From assembly GCA_029552545.1 (NCBI GenBank), contig JAKPDO010000019.1:372001-436000 (forward strand): 64,000 nt of DNA, given 5' to 3'. Positions within the stretch are counted from its first letter, which is position 1, and the number at the start of each line of letters is the position of its first letter. The notes under the pieces were generated by a model. That model searched no databases, was not told where the DNA came from, and saw nothing but the letters and a program-made list of their open reading frames with translations. Shown here in pieces: positions 16,592 to 25,794 of the stretch. The DNA comes from Planctomycetota bacterium. GTDB taxonomy: Bacteria; Planctomycetota; Phycisphaerae; Sedimentisphaerales; Anaerohalosphaeraceae. Both the position numbers and the translations under genes were made by a program.

Positions 16592-18520
16592 ATGTACCAA
16601 AACAGAAAAATCCGAGCATCGAAGCATCGCGGGGTTGCCATTCTGGCGGCGATGATATTTATTGTAATTTTTACGGCTTTCTCCGTCGGGATTCTGTCGA
16701 TGGCCTCGGCCAATCTGCAGGTATCCGGCAATCATCAGAAGGCCAATATGGCTCTCAATGCAGCCCTGTCCGGATTGGAATATGCCAAATGGATTGCCGC
16801 TAAGACGCCCACCGGCAGTCCTACGCATATCAATACTGTGACCGATGAACAAGCCGATACCGTCTGGACCAATCTTTGTGCGCAGGTCGGAGGTTCCGTC
16901 GATACACTCGAGGGAGGAGGCGGTCAGCAGGTTGCAACAGACTGGATTGAGTACCTGGACGGCTCTTCCTTCCGAATTCGTTTTGTGCGGTACAATGATG
17001 ACCCTGATACGGCGGATGTGCGGGAAAATCTGACGATTTATGTGGAATGCCAAGGTCAGCATAAAGGATTGAATCGTACAGTGGCTATGCAGATGCGCAT
17101 CACCAAGGACGCACAGGTGCTTAATTATGCCATAGCCGGACGCGGCCGAATGTGGCTGGCCGGAAATACCACCATCCATGGGGATATTTACAGCTCGTGG
17201 AATAAAGCCAATATCTCTCCTTTCAATATGACCGACGATTCCGTTGTGGAAGGGTCGCTCAATACGGTATTGCCTTGGCAGACCCTTCTCAACCAGAGCT
17301 ATCAAATGCAGACCTTTGCCTGCGATGAAAACGGCAATCTGCGTCTGTCGGATGGAAAAACCCTCAAAAAGAGCACCGGATATCTCTATGACGAGTCGGG
17401 ACGGGTGATTACCAACAGCAGCGGGACCCCTCTAAACATTTTGTCGCTGAAGTTTAAAATTGAGAACGGTCTCAATGTCGCCACGGACACCAGCGGCAAT
17501 CCCATCATCGGCTATGTCAACGGCCAGTCCGTCGGCCCTGTCGTGTACGGCAATCCTGTCGAAGCGTTTGACGCCGACGGCAATCGAATCTACGGCAGCA
17601 GCGATGAACTGAAGGGAACGTATGAGACCGTCAATTACAGCCAGCCCGATCAGACCAATATGCCCGGCCTGAGCATCAATGACTATTATGATGCTTCGGG
17701 CAATAGTCTGACGGCACTGCACTATAAAAGTCAGATTCCCACATCGAATGCCGTTGTCAGCGGCAGCCGAATCGAAAACGGCAAATTATCTACCAGCAGC
17801 GTTCCTACGGTTACGGAGTATTTTCCCCATGCCCCTCTGGCCAGCGGCGGATATTCCGTGGCGGCCTCCAGCAGCAGTCTGAAACTGACACGCTATAAAT
17901 ATGAGAATAAGACTCTTCGCAATGTTGTCATCAGCGGCGGAACAAATGCCTTGTTCAAGAACTGCACCTTCGAGGGCATCCTCTATGTGGACTGCAGCAC
18001 CAGCGGACCTACTTCGACCACATCCACTTACAACAATATTCGTTTTGAAAACTGCACGTTCAACGGTACCATTGTCACGAATGTCCCCAAGAATCTGAAC
18101 AGCGGCTGGTGGCAGAGAAACTGCCTGTATTTCACCGGCGAGGCGACCTTTAACAATACGTCCGGCTATCAGGAGGCCACCATTCTGGCGCCTCACTTTA
18201 ATGTCAACCTCGGAAATACCAACCCTACCCAGAGTGAAAATAATGTTCTGACCGGTGCCATTGTGGGCGGCATTGTGGATGTCCGCGGCAATGCCCAGAT
18301 TTACGGCACGATTATTTCAATGGCGGATACCACCGCCTATACTTCCGGATATGTTACCAACATCGGAGCGACGGAGAGCGACGGCGGTTCGGAAACTACG
18401 GAAGCCGGCGACATCGGCGTTATCGAAATTACCCCCAATGAAGAACAAATGCTTCCCAGCGGAATTACGACACCTATTGTGTTAAAGCCCTTGAAAAATA
18501 CCTATGAAGAAAAAATTTAA
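16592..18520 (+). CDS. Larger PilX-like exported protein, paralogue of the preceding gene
   Basis: 642 residues. The N-terminus (HRGVAILAAMIFIVIFTAF, then NAALSGLEYAKW) matches the previous gene's pilin-like helix closely. A long Ser/Thr/Asn/Gly-rich body follows, with beta-helix-like repeats such as RNVVISGGTNALFKNCTFEG and RFENCTFNGTIVT. Regularly spaced NCTF motifs support a right-handed beta-helix. GAGG precedes the ATG by about seven bases. It lies 174 bp after its paralogue. No other pilus genes are present, so the pair may work with a secretion or pilus system encoded elsewhere. Confidence 0.6.
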   Translation: MYQNRKIRASKHRGVAILAAMIFIVIFTAFSVGILSMASANLQVSGNHQKANMALNAALSGLEYAKWIAAKTPTGSPTHINTVTDEQADTVWTNLCAQVGGSVDTLEGGGGQQVATDWIEYLDGSSFRIRFVRYNDDPDTADVRENLTIYVECQGQHKGLNRTVAMQMRITKDAQVLNYAIAGRGRMWLAGNTTIHGDIYSSWNKANISPFNMTDDSVVEGSLNTVLPWQTLLNQSYQMQTFACDENGNLRLSDGKTLKKSTGYLYDESGRVITNSSGTPLNILSLKFKIENGLNVATDTSGNPIIGYVNGQSVGPVVYGNPVEAFDADGNRIYGSSDELKGTYETVNYSQPDQTNMPGLSINDYYDASGNSLTALHYKSQIPTSNAVVSGSRIENGKLSTSSVPTVTEYFPHAPLASGGYSVAASSSSLKLTRYKYENKTLRNVVISGGTNALFKNCTFEGILYVDCSTSGPTSTTSTYNNIRFENCTFNGTIVTNVPKNLNSGWWQRNCLYFTGEATFNNTSGYQEATILAPHFNVNLGNTNPTQSENNVLTGAIVGGIVDVRGNAQIYGTIISMADTTAYTSGYVTNIGATESDGGSETTEAGDIGVIEITPNEEQMLPSGITTPIVLKPLKNTYEEKI

Positions 18521-18554
18521 CCGGAACTGAAAACCTTTTCGAAAGGGGATTCCA

Positions 18555-18746
18555 ATGAAAACGCTTGCTTATTTGATGCTGATTCTGATAGCCCTGACGT
18601 TCTTTCTGACGCTGGGCAATACAGCGGTTGCCGATGACGGCGACGGAGATACTGTCGGCGGATGTGAGGTCTTCCGTTCTCTGACGGCCGGACTCTGTCT
18701 GGCGGAAGAGGATGACGGCGGGACTGTCACCGACAGCTGCGAGTAA
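18555..18746 (+). CDS. Small acidic secreted peptide
   Basis: 63 residues. A hydrophobic signal sequence (LAYLMLILIALTFFLTLG) ends near NTAVA. The mature part is about 38 residues, strongly acidic (DDGDGDTV, EEDDGGTV) and has three cysteines, the last as SCE at the end. AAAGGGG lies just upstream of the ATG. It follows the two PilX-like genes by 34 bp and is closed by a strong terminator, so it probably belongs to their transcript. No family recognised. Confidence 0.5.
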   Translation: MKTLAYLMLILIALTFFLTLGNTAVADDGDGDTVGGCEVFRSLTAGLCLAEEDDGGTVTDSCE

Positions 18747-18780
18747 GAAAATCACTGAGACGTATCTTTTCCGAGAAGAG

Positions 18781-18810
18781 GGCCGTTGGAGATGCTCCAA
18801 CGGCCTTTTT
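18781..18810 (+). terminator. Intrinsic terminator after the PilX-like cluster
   Basis: An 11-bp perfect stem (GGCCGTTGGAG with CTCCAACGGCC), a three-base loop and a T run. It lies at the convergent junction with the 18809-19693 gene. Confidence 0.85.
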
Positions 18811-19693
18811 ATTTTCCCATCTGTTCAATCACTTCAAAAAGTGCCTGCGTACCGTCCTGTCCCCGTCCGCGGGCCGACAGGATGCTCAGCAGTTCCCGGG
18901 CCAGAGCCGTTGCCGGCAAAGGTTGGCCGATGCGCTGTGCATAATCTAAGATGAGATTTAAATCCTTGATTTGCAAATCGACCTTAAAGGCAGGTTTCCA
19001 ATCGCCCGCCAGTATCTTCGGCCCCAGATGTTTCAGGGAATGACTGTAGGCCGCCCCGGCCAGGACCGCTGACAGAGTTGTTTCCAGATTCAGCCCTGCC
19101 TTTTTGGCGAATGCCAGACCTTCCGAAATGCTTACAATCGTATGAATAATCATTACCTGGTTAACCAGTTTGGTCATCTGGCCGAAGCCGACCGGGCCGC
19201 AGTGGGTAAGAGTGCGTCCAACGACCTCCAGAATGGGCCGGATTGTTTCCAGATGTTCGCGGGGGCCTCCGATCATAATCGACAGTTTGCCTTCGATGGC
19301 GCCGATTTGTCCGCCGCTGACAGGAGCATCAAAGAAAATGACCCCCTTTTGCCCCAGTTGAGCGGCGATTTTCCGAGTGGCATCCGGACAAATTGTGGAA
19401 GTGTCGATGCAGATAAGCCCTTGCCGGGCGGTTTCATACACCCCTGACGGTCCCAGCAAAACCTGCTGGACGTCCGGCGTATTCGGCAGACAGGTCATAA
19501 CCGCATCGGCACCGGCTGCCGCCTGGGCAGGGGTTTCCGCCCAAACAGCCCCCTGGTCTAAAAGCGGCTGAGCCCGTGATTTCGTACGGTTGTGAACAAT
19601 AACGTGATAGCCGGCCTTCAGCAGATTTGCTGCCATCGGTGCGCCCATAATTCCCGTACCGATGAAGCCGATTGTTTTCCGAGATTCAGCCAA
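18809..19693 (-). CDS. 3-hydroxyisobutyrate dehydrogenase / tartronate semialdehyde reductase family
   Basis: 294 residues, the typical size of this NAD(P)-dependent beta-hydroxyacid dehydrogenase family. It has the Rossmann start IGFIGTGIMGAPMAANLL, the substrate-binding FFDAPVSGGQIGA and the catalytic lysine in GQMTKLVNQ. The start is a TTG at 19693, supported by GGGAGG six bases upstream. The substrate (3-hydroxyisobutyrate, 2-hydroxy-3-oxopropionate or another) cannot be told from sequence alone. No glycerate or valine pathway genes are nearby. Confidence 0.82.
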   Translation of the reverse strand: MAESRKTIGFIGTGIMGAPMAANLLKAGYHVIVHNRTKSRAQPLLDQGAVWAETPAQAAAGADAVMTCLPNTPDVQQVLLGPSGVYETARQGLICIDTSTICPDATRKIAAQLGQKGVIFFDAPVSGGQIGAIEGKLSIMIGGPREHLETIRPILEVVGRTLTHCGPVGFGQMTKLVNQVMIIHTIVSISEGLAFAKKAGLNLETTLSAVLAGAAYSHSLKHLGPKILAGDWKPAFKVDLQIKDLNLILDYAQRIGQPLPATALARELLSILSARGRGQDGTQALFEVIEQMGK

Positions 19694-19706
19694 GACAGCC
19701 CTCCCG

Positions 19707-20540
19707 TCAGGCTACAATCCCCAGCCGCCGCTGTGTGGTACGATACCATTTGCCGGAACGAATTGCCGACCAGAGAAGCAGCCAAACCGCCGGAATCCAA
19801 AGTCCGACAAAGCGGATATACGTTAAGACCTGCCAGAGTTTTGTTCCGTCAGACCGCGCGGGGAAAAATTGCAGCAGTTCCGACGGCAGATAAATTGTTC
19901 CCAGCAAGACCCCGGGCACGAGACACTGCCAGGGAAACAGAAGCACCAGAAGGAAAAGGGAGATAAAAAAGGCCCGGCTGATGTGGCTGATGCCCCCCAA
20001 ACGGCTGACCAGAGACACTTTCAGGATAAACACCAGGACAAGACAGTAGAGCACAGCCGCAAACAAAAGGACAGCATTCAGCCCGCTGACCAGCACCCAG
20101 GCCTGACGGGTGGACAGATGAAAAGGCGGCCAATGAAGGGGCGGAAATTTTGTTTTTTCCGCATCGGGCTTTTGAGGGGTTTGGACCTCCTGGGTCACTT
20201 CCCTGGCGGCCTGAACAATCGGTTCCGCCGGATTTTCACGGCTGACAATTACCGACTCGACTGCCGGTGCAGCCGCAGGAGATGATTCCGATGCGGCCGA
20301 TTGCGAAACGGTTTCAGCAGCCGCTTTCTCCGAACCGGCCGTCTCGGTTGTCATACTCGGATTGCATGTTTTTTCATCCGCAATACCGCCGCTCTGCTGA
20401 AACCAGAACAGTCCCTGCAAAAGCAGCAGACAAATCAGCATCAGCCAGAAACAAAAGTTCTTCATTCCCCGAAAGGCGTCCCTCGCCTCCAGGCAGTCCG
20501 TCACATCAATCATATCATGAGCCGTCTGATGGTCTTCCAT
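19707..20540 (-). CDS. Multi-span membrane protein with Ala/Glu-rich linker
   Basis: 277 residues from ATG 20540, which has AGGAG seven bases upstream; a farther ATG at 20555 lacks one. A transmembrane segment lies near residues 20-40. Then comes a low-complexity exported linker rich in Ala, Ser, Glu and Pro, and three or four further hydrophobic segments to the end. No family recognised. It begins just after the hemL stop, so it is probably cotranscribed with hemL. Confidence 0.55.
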   Translation of the reverse strand: MEDHQTAHDMIDVTDCLEARDAFRGMKNFCFWLMLICLLLLQGLFWFQQSGGIADEKTCNPSMTTETAGSEKAAAETVSQSAASESSPAAAPAVESVIVSRENPAEPIVQAAREVTQEVQTPQKPDAEKTKFPPLHWPPFHLSTRQAWVLVSGLNAVLLFAAVLYCLVLVFILKVSLVSRLGGISHISRAFFISLFLLVLLFPWQCLVPGVLLGTIYLPSELLQFFPARSDGTKLWQVLTYIRFVGLWIPAVWLLLWSAIRSGKWYRTTQRRLGIVA

Positions 20541-20557
20541 GTCCTGACTCCTCATTT

Positions 20558-21856
20558 TCAGGTTTCGTTTGTGTTCAGGTCTGTGAAAGCATTATAGGCC
20601 GCCTGAATCGTTCTATCAATATCCCTTTCCGTATGGGCCAGGGAGACAAACCATGCCTCATAAGCACTGGGGGCCAAATAGATTCCCTGTTGGAGCATCG
20701 AAGCAAAAAAGCGTTTAAACAAACGGCTGCTGCATCTTTGAACATCTTCAAAATTATTCACCGGTTTGTCTGTAAAAAAGACGCTCAGGATGGACCCGGC
20801 CCGATTGATTTGAATCGCCGTGCGGCTTTTCCGAGCGGCTTCATAAAGTCCTTTTTCCAGTCGGGCGGAAAGCAATTCCAATTGCTCGTAGACCCCGGGT
20901 TTTTGCAGAATCTCCAGTACGGCCAGAGACGCCGCTGTTGCCAGAGGGTTCCCGCTGAGCGTTCCGGCCTGATAGACCGGTCCCAACGGAGCCAGAAGGT
21001 CCATAATTTCTTTTCGGCCTCCGACCGCCGCACAGGGCAAGCCGCCGCCGACAATCTTGCCTAAACACGTCAGGTCCGCTGAGATGTGAAAAAGCGACTG
21101 GGCTCCGCCGTACGCCGCCCGAAAACCCGTAATGACCTCATCAAAAATCAGAACGCTCTTGTGTTCCGTGCACATTTGTCGAATGGCTTGCAGATAGCCG
21201 TCTTTCGGCGGTACGACCCCCATATTGGCCGCAATCGGCTCAACAATGACCCCGGCAATCTGGTGCGGGTATTTTTCGAACACGGTTTGGAGGGCCTGTA
21301 CGTCATTATAAGGAACCGTGATGGTTTTTTTTGCCAGGTCTGCCGGAACCCCGGCACTGGCCGGTAGCCCCAATTCCGCAACCCCTGAACCGGCCTGAAC
21401 CAGCATCGAATCGCTGTGCCCGTGATAGCAGCCGTCCATCTTGACCAGAAGGTCTCTGCCGGTAAAGGCCCGGGCCAGCCGAATAGCCGTCATGACCGCT
21501 TCAGTCCCGCTGCTGACCAGACGCACCTTCTCTATGCTTTCAAAAGCAGAAACAACGGCCTCTGCCAGTTTGACCTCGTTTTCGGTAGCCGCCCCGAAGG
21601 AGGTGCCTTTGGTTGCGGCTTGTCTGACGGCCTCTACCACAGCCGGATGGGCGTGTCCAAGAATCATCGGCCCCCAGGAACCAACATAATCTATATATTC
21701 ATTGCCGTCAATATCCCAAATGTGGGCTCCGGCGGCTCGGTCAATAAAAACCGGTGTAAGCCCAACGCCGCGGAAAGCCCGGACCGGGGAGTTGACCCCT
21801 CCCGGGATAACCCGACAAGCCCGTTCAAACAATTTGTCAGATAAGTTTTTTCTCAT
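20558..21856 (-). CDS. hemL: Glutamate-1-semialdehyde 2,1-aminomutase
   Basis: 432 residues. It converts glutamate-1-semialdehyde to 5-aminolevulinate in C5-pathway haem synthesis. The opening RACRVIPGGVNSPVRAF, the GSWGPMILGHAHP block, the SSGTEAVMTAIRLAR block and the PLP lysine in CLGKIVGGGLP are typical. GTLSGNPLA is also present. No Shine-Dalgarno sequence is visible. A promoter candidate ends 12 bases upstream, so the leader would be about five bases. Confidence 0.95.
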   Translation of the reverse strand: MRKNLSDKLFERACRVIPGGVNSPVRAFRGVGLTPVFIDRAAGAHIWDIDGNEYIDYVGSWGPMILGHAHPAVVEAVRQAATKGTSFGAATENEVKLAEAVVSAFESIEKVRLVSSGTEAVMTAIRLARAFTGRDLLVKMDGCYHGHSDSMLVQAGSGVAELGLPASAGVPADLAKKTITVPYNDVQALQTVFEKYPHQIAGVIVEPIAANMGVVPPKDGYLQAIRQMCTEHKSVLIFDEVITGFRAAYGGAQSLFHISADLTCLGKIVGGGLPCAAVGGRKEIMDLLAPLGPVYQAGTLSGNPLATAASLAVLEILQKPGVYEQLELLSARLEKGLYEAARKSRTAIQINRAGSILSVFFTDKPVNNFEDVQRCSSRLFKRFFASMLQQGIYLAPSAYEAWFVSLAHTERDIDRTIQAAYNAFTDLNTNET

Positions 21857-21868
21857 TGTTTTGAATGG

Positions 21869-21897
21869 ATTGTACTCTTTGAATCAAGAAAGTCCAA
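21869..21897 (-). promoter_or_regulatory. Promoter candidate for hemL
   Basis: TTGGAC, 17 bp, TACAAT on the minus strand. The -10 box lies only 12 bases before the hemL ATG, implying a nearly leaderless mRNA. Confidence 0.45.
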
Positions 21898-21956
21898 AAT
21901 AAAGATGCGAGTTTGCAACTCAAGCGAAACCCGGTTGATTCTAACCTTGTTTTTTC

Positions 21957-21984
21957 TTGCAATCAGAAGGGATTTGACTATACT
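21957..21984 (+). promoter_or_regulatory. Promoter candidate for the SurA/PpiD-like gene
   Basis: TTGCAA, 16 bp, TATACT, the same -35 and spacing as the rpsU candidate. Confidence 0.5.
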
Positions 21985-22037
21985 TGCTCATTTCGTAAAT
22001 AACGGAGTTTGAATTACCTGAATTGACTGAGGAACCC

Positions 22038-24260
22038 ATGCATATCATTAAATGGATTCGCAAGAACGAACGAAAACTGATGGCCTGGCTGGTGATTTTG
22101 ATTATGATTTCTTTTGTCGGCGGCTACGGTCTCCAGCAGTTTTTGATGTACATTGGTCAGGGGGGAGCCAAACATGTCGTAGCTGTATACGGCGACGGTC
22201 AAAAAATCCGGTCTATTGATGTTTATCATGCCCAGCAGGAACTGGAAATCCTTAAGATGCTGATGGTGGACCGGATGCTGCTTGCATTTTCTCAGATGTA
22301 CAGTGATTTAACACCTCAGCTGCTCGAATTGATTCTTTTCCCGGATGCCCGCGCCTCCGGTGAGCTGCGTCTGCAGCTGCTTCAGCTGGCTGAACGGGGG
22401 CAAATCGATTTGAAAACGGAGGAGATTGACAGCTTCTTTGCCTCAGAAAGGCATCGCCCGGAGATTTTGTGGCTGCTCCTCAAAAAGGAGGTTGAAAAAG
22501 TCGGTTTTGTCCTCTCTGATGCGGATGCAGAGGGCTTTCTGCGGCAGATTATTGCAGGTCTCACACAAAACCAGCTGGATCCGACTGTTCTTATCAACCG
22601 GATTATGGAACAGACCAAAAAATCCAAACAGGAAATTGTGCAGGCCTTCGGTTCGCTGGTGAGTGTGATGAATTATGCAGATTTGGTGCTGGGAAATTAT
22701 CTGGTTACAACAGACGAAATCCGCAGCCATATTGCCCGCACAATGGAAAAATTGTCTGCTCAGGTTCTCCTGCTGGATGCAGACCTTTGGGTGGATGAGC
22801 AGTCCGAACCAACAGAAGAAGAAATCCAAAAGCAGTTTCAGACCTATCGGACGGTGTATCCGATGGCCTTTTCTCCCGAAAATCCCTATGGGTTCGGCTA
22901 TGCCGTCGGCAGGCGTGTTCAGCTCGAATACCTGCTGATTCGGCTGGATGAGATTCAGAAGAAAATTGAAAAACCCTCTTTTGAAGAACTTGAAGCATAT
23001 TATACAGCCAATCTGAGCAAGTATCAGACAACCGAACCTCTCGACCCCAACAAGCCGGATGCGGGGACGCGAACGATTACGCGGCCTTTTGCGCAGGTAG
23101 TCCAGCAGATTCGTCAGGAAATGGAGCGTCAGCGGGCCGAGGATTTGGCCAACAGTATTCTCAATGAAGCCCGCCAGATGACCGATGTCGGCTGGGATGC
23201 ACTCGACTTTGAGAAGGCAACGGTCGCTCAGCTCCAGCAGGCCGCCGGAGACTACACCGCGGCCGCTCGCCAGCTGGCGCAAAAATTTCAGATTACGGTC
23301 AGAACCGGCAAGACCGGGTGGCTCCGTCCGGAAGACCTGGCCTCGGATTCGTTTCTCCGCCGGGTTGCTCTTCCGACTTCTTCGGAAACCTCCGTGCGTT
23401 TATTGGATGTCCTGATGGCGGTTCCGGAGGATGGAAAGCCCTCATCTGTGCCCGGGCTGCCGTCTGTGAGGATTTGGGAAACCATCGGCCCCCTCAGCGG
23501 AGGCATCCTTGCCGAAGGGCAGTATGTATCCTTGCGGGGGATGCTTCGGGTTATCGGCATTCAGCCGCCGGTGCTGCCGGAAGATTTGAATTTTTCCTTT
23601 GAGAACCGCGGTGTTCTCCTCTCTGATGCTTCAGAGCCGTCGGTCTTTTCGGTCCGTCAGCAGGTTTCCAAGGACCTCAAGACCCTTCGGGCAATGGAAA
23701 AGGCCCGCTCCCAGGCGGCGGATTTAATTCGCTTTGTGGAGACGGAAGGATGGGAAAAAGGTCTCCAGCGGTTTTACGAAGTTCACTATCCCCAGACGGA
23801 CCCCAATAATCCGGTTTCGACACGGCCTCAGGTCCGTACGATTACCAACCAGATGATTCCTCCGCAAAGTCAGGTGGAGACCCTTCGCCAGCGTCTGTCG
23901 GTGCCTTCGGCTTCGCGGGATTTGCTTGTCGGGCGGTATCAGAATACAGTTTTTGTCAGAAAAATGGCGGAAATGCTCGAGCCCTCTCAGCAGACAACAG
24001 GTCCGATTGCACGTCTTGTGGTTGTTGAATCGGCCCGAAATGTCGGTGTAGTCAAGGAACTTACACGGCAGCCGGCAACCGAAAAGGATTATGCGGACAA
24101 CAAAAGCAAAATGGCTGTGCAGCGGGCTTTGCTGGCCAAAATGGGGCTTGGACTGACGCATTTCAATCCGGAAAACATTGTCAGCAGAATGGGGCTGGTT
24201 TATAAAGACACCCGAGAACGTCCTGAACCGATTGAGATTGAACTGCCGGTGGACTATTAA
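22038..24260 (+). CDS. Membrane-anchored SurA/PpiD-like periplasmic protein
   Basis: 740 residues from ATG 22038, which has GAGG a few bases upstream. One N-terminal transmembrane helix (MAWLVILIMISFVGGYGL) is followed by a long helical domain resembling the SurA/PpiD chaperone N-domain (short helices with QAFGSLVSVMNYADLVL and TTDEIRSHI). Coiled Glu/Lys-rich stretches and Tyr/Arg-rich segments follow. A clear PpiC parvulin signature was not seen, so peptidyl-prolyl isomerase activity is doubtful. It leads a tight three-gene unit: the next ATG overlaps its stop. Confidence 0.6.
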   Translation: MHIIKWIRKNERKLMAWLVILIMISFVGGYGLQQFLMYIGQGGAKHVVAVYGDGQKIRSIDVYHAQQELEILKMLMVDRMLLAFSQMYSDLTPQLLELILFPDARASGELRLQLLQLAERGQIDLKTEEIDSFFASERHRPEILWLLLKKEVEKVGFVLSDADAEGFLRQIIAGLTQNQLDPTVLINRIMEQTKKSKQEIVQAFGSLVSVMNYADLVLGNYLVTTDEIRSHIARTMEKLSAQVLLLDADLWVDEQSEPTEEEIQKQFQTYRTVYPMAFSPENPYGFGYAVGRRVQLEYLLIRLDEIQKKIEKPSFEELEAYYTANLSKYQTTEPLDPNKPDAGTRTITRPFAQVVQQIRQEMERQRAEDLANSILNEARQMTDVGWDALDFEKATVAQLQQAAGDYTAAARQLAQKFQITVRTGKTGWLRPEDLASDSFLRRVALPTSSETSVRLLDVLMAVPEDGKPSSVPGLPSVRIWETIGPLSGGILAEGQYVSLRGMLRVIGIQPPVLPEDLNFSFENRGVLLSDASEPSVFSVRQQVSKDLKTLRAMEKARSQAADLIRFVETEGWEKGLQRFYEVHYPQTDPNNPVSTRPQVRTITNQMIPPQSQVETLRQRLSVPSASRDLLVGRYQNTVFVRKMAEMLEPSQQTTGPIARLVVVESARNVGVVKELTRQPATEKDYADNKSKMAVQRALLAKMGLGLTHFNPENIVSRMGLVYKDTRERPEPIEIELPVDY

Positions 24261-24682
24261 TGCCGACAAAATCGAATAGGCCGTTTGATCATACTTTCTG
24301 GCTGTTTCTCGTGGCCGTGACGGCCTGGGCAGTCCCCGGCGGCGGCCATTTTCTGATTGGCCAGCGCCGTCATGCTTACGTCTTTTTTGCGGCGATTGTG
24401 TTTACCTTTCTCATAGGTCTCTATATCGGGTCCATAGGAATTGTCGATCCGGTAGGGGCCAAACCATGGTATTTGGCACAGATTTTGACCAGTCCTGTAG
24501 TCGGATGGATTGGCCAGATTGCCCAGAAGGGAGATTATCCTGTCTACGGACGTCCGCAGGATTACGGTCAAATCTATACAGCGCTGGCGGGTCTGCTGAA
24601 TCTGCTGTGTATTCTGAATGCCGTCTATCGGGCCTATTCCGGCATCGGGGAGACCATTGGACGGGAGGAGGAACATGGCTGA
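24260..24682 (+). CDS. Small membrane protein (DUF6677-like)
   Basis: 140 residues with about four hydrophobic segments. It opens TFWLFLVAVTAWAVPGGGHF, where the PGGGHFLIGQRRHA block recalls short Planctomycete membrane proteins with a PG-x-GHF start. Its ATG overlaps the stop of the preceding gene by one base, and its own stop lies inside the next gene. The family name is tentative and the function unknown. Confidence 0.55.
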   Translation: MPTKSNRPFDHTFWLFLVAVTAWAVPGGGHFLIGQRRHAYVFFAAIVFTFLIGLYIGSIGIVDPVGAKPWYLAQILTSPVVGWIGQIAQKGDYPVYGRPQDYGQIYTALAGLLNLLCILNAVYRAYSGIGETIGREEEHG

Positions 24683-24926
24683 AGGTTTTCCGATGCTTCT
24701 GGCAGGATTTTTTGCTCCGGTGGAAATCGGCACCACACCGCTTTCTCTTCTGTGGATGTTTCCGCTGCTTTTGTCGATTGCTGTTGTCTATAAAGCTACA
24801 CGTCTTCGGGTGCTTTTCTGGAAGCAATTTGTCTTGGAAGTGCTGGTGTTGTTTCTGACCCTGAGCGGATTTATGATTTTGGCGGGGGTGGTTTTAAATC
24901 TGCTGGTGTGGCTGATTACCAGTTAG
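24675..24926 (+). CDS. Small two-helix membrane protein
   Basis: 83 residues from ATG 24675, preceded by GGGAGGAGG about four bases upstream. Two or three hydrophobic segments are visible (LWMFPLLLSIAVVYKA, then LEVLVLFLTLSGFMILAGVV). The gene overlaps the previous one by eight bases and the convergent rnc by four. No family recognised; it is the third member of the unit started by the SurA/PpiD-like gene. Confidence 0.5.
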   Translation: MAEGFPMLLAGFFAPVEIGTTPLSLLWMFPLLLSIAVVYKATRLRVLFWKQFVLEVLVLFLTLSGFMILAGVVLNLLVWLITS

Positions 24927-25645
24927 TTGTCCGGCAGTTCTGTCGGCCAGTCTCCGCTTTCATTGAGGACACCCAGTTCAATCAGGGCCTTCAGGGCGGC
25001 TCTTTGTTCGGCCTCTTTTTTGGTTGCACCCCAGGCGCTGCTGAACAATCGCTGACCGATTGCCGCGCACACTTCAAAACACTTGTTGTGGTCGGGTCCT
25101 TTTTCATCCAGCAGGCGGTATGTCGGGGTGGCATTCAGATGACGCTGACTGTATTGCTGGAGGATGGATTTAAAGTTGTCCAAATGTCCCTGGGCATCGG
25201 CGCTTTCGAGGTAAGGACCGAATTGCCTTTGAACAAACTCCTGTGCGGCTGCAAAACCGCCGTCCAGGTAAATGGCTGCCAGAATCGCCTCCAAGGTGCC
25301 TGCCGCTATGGACCCGTTCATCGCTCGTGACCCGTTTGTGCCTTTGCCGACCTGAATAAAGTCGAGAAGCCCCAGGGAGCGGGCAATCTGAGCGCAGATT
25401 TTCCGGGACACCAGTACGCTCTTGATTTTGGTTAAATCCCCTTCCAGATAATCAGGAAAGCGTTCATACAACGCATGGCAAATCAGAAGTCCGAGCACCG
25501 CATCTCCCAAAAATTCCAGCCGTTCATTGCTGGCCAATCGCGAGTTGGCCCAGGAGGAATGAATCAGTGCCTCTTCCAGAAGTGCCGGGTTGCTGAAATG
25601 ATACCCCAAACGCTCCTCTGCCTGCCGGAGAAGTTCTTTTTCCAT
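24923..25645 (-). CDS. rnc: Ribonuclease III
   Basis: 240 residues from ATG 25645. It cleaves double-stranded RNA in rRNA maturation and mRNA decay. The catalytic signature NERLEFLGDAVLGL and the second acidic cluster around GTLEAILAAIYLDGG are intact. A C-terminal dsRNA-binding domain follows (KGPDHNKCFEVCAAI, then KKEAEQRAALKAL). A TTG at 25714 would add 23 residues and absorb the upstream hairpin into the coding region, but the family normally starts near MEKELL, so 25645 was preferred. Confidence 0.94.
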   Translation of the reverse strand: MEKELLRQAEERLGYHFSNPALLEEALIHSSWANSRLASNERLEFLGDAVLGLLICHALYERFPDYLEGDLTKIKSVLVSRKICAQIARSLGLLDFIQVGKGTNGSRAMNGSIAAGTLEAILAAIYLDGGFAAAQEFVQRQFGPYLESADAQGHLDNFKSILQQYSQRHLNATPTYRLLDEKGPDHNKCFEVCAAIGQRLFSSAWGATKKEAEQRAALKALIELGVLNESGDWPTELPDN

Positions 25646-25679
25646 TTTTCTTCGTCTCTTTTCTTCCGCAAGCAGATTA

Positions 25680-25711
25680 CGAAAACCGCTTGCTCTTTGC
25701 AGCGGTTTTCG
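25680..25711 (-). promoter_or_regulatory. Perfect hairpin in the rnc leader
   Basis: An 11-bp inverted repeat (CGAAAACCGCT with AGCGGTTTTCG) with a ten-base loop lies 35 bp before the rnc start. No T run follows on the minus strand, so it is not an intrinsic terminator there. In several bacteria RNase III controls its own mRNA by cutting a leader hairpin. Confidence 0.5.
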
Positions 25712-25794
25712 CAATGTGCTTGGCGTAAAAAGTGTTTCCGGAAAAAGTCTTTACAAATTCCTGACCGAGTTGTCAATCCCAAAATTTTCCTTTT

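Noticed and set aside
25646-25714. TTG start adding 23 residues to RNase III
   Set aside because: The family normally starts near the internal Met, and the extension is a basic string that covers the leader hairpin.
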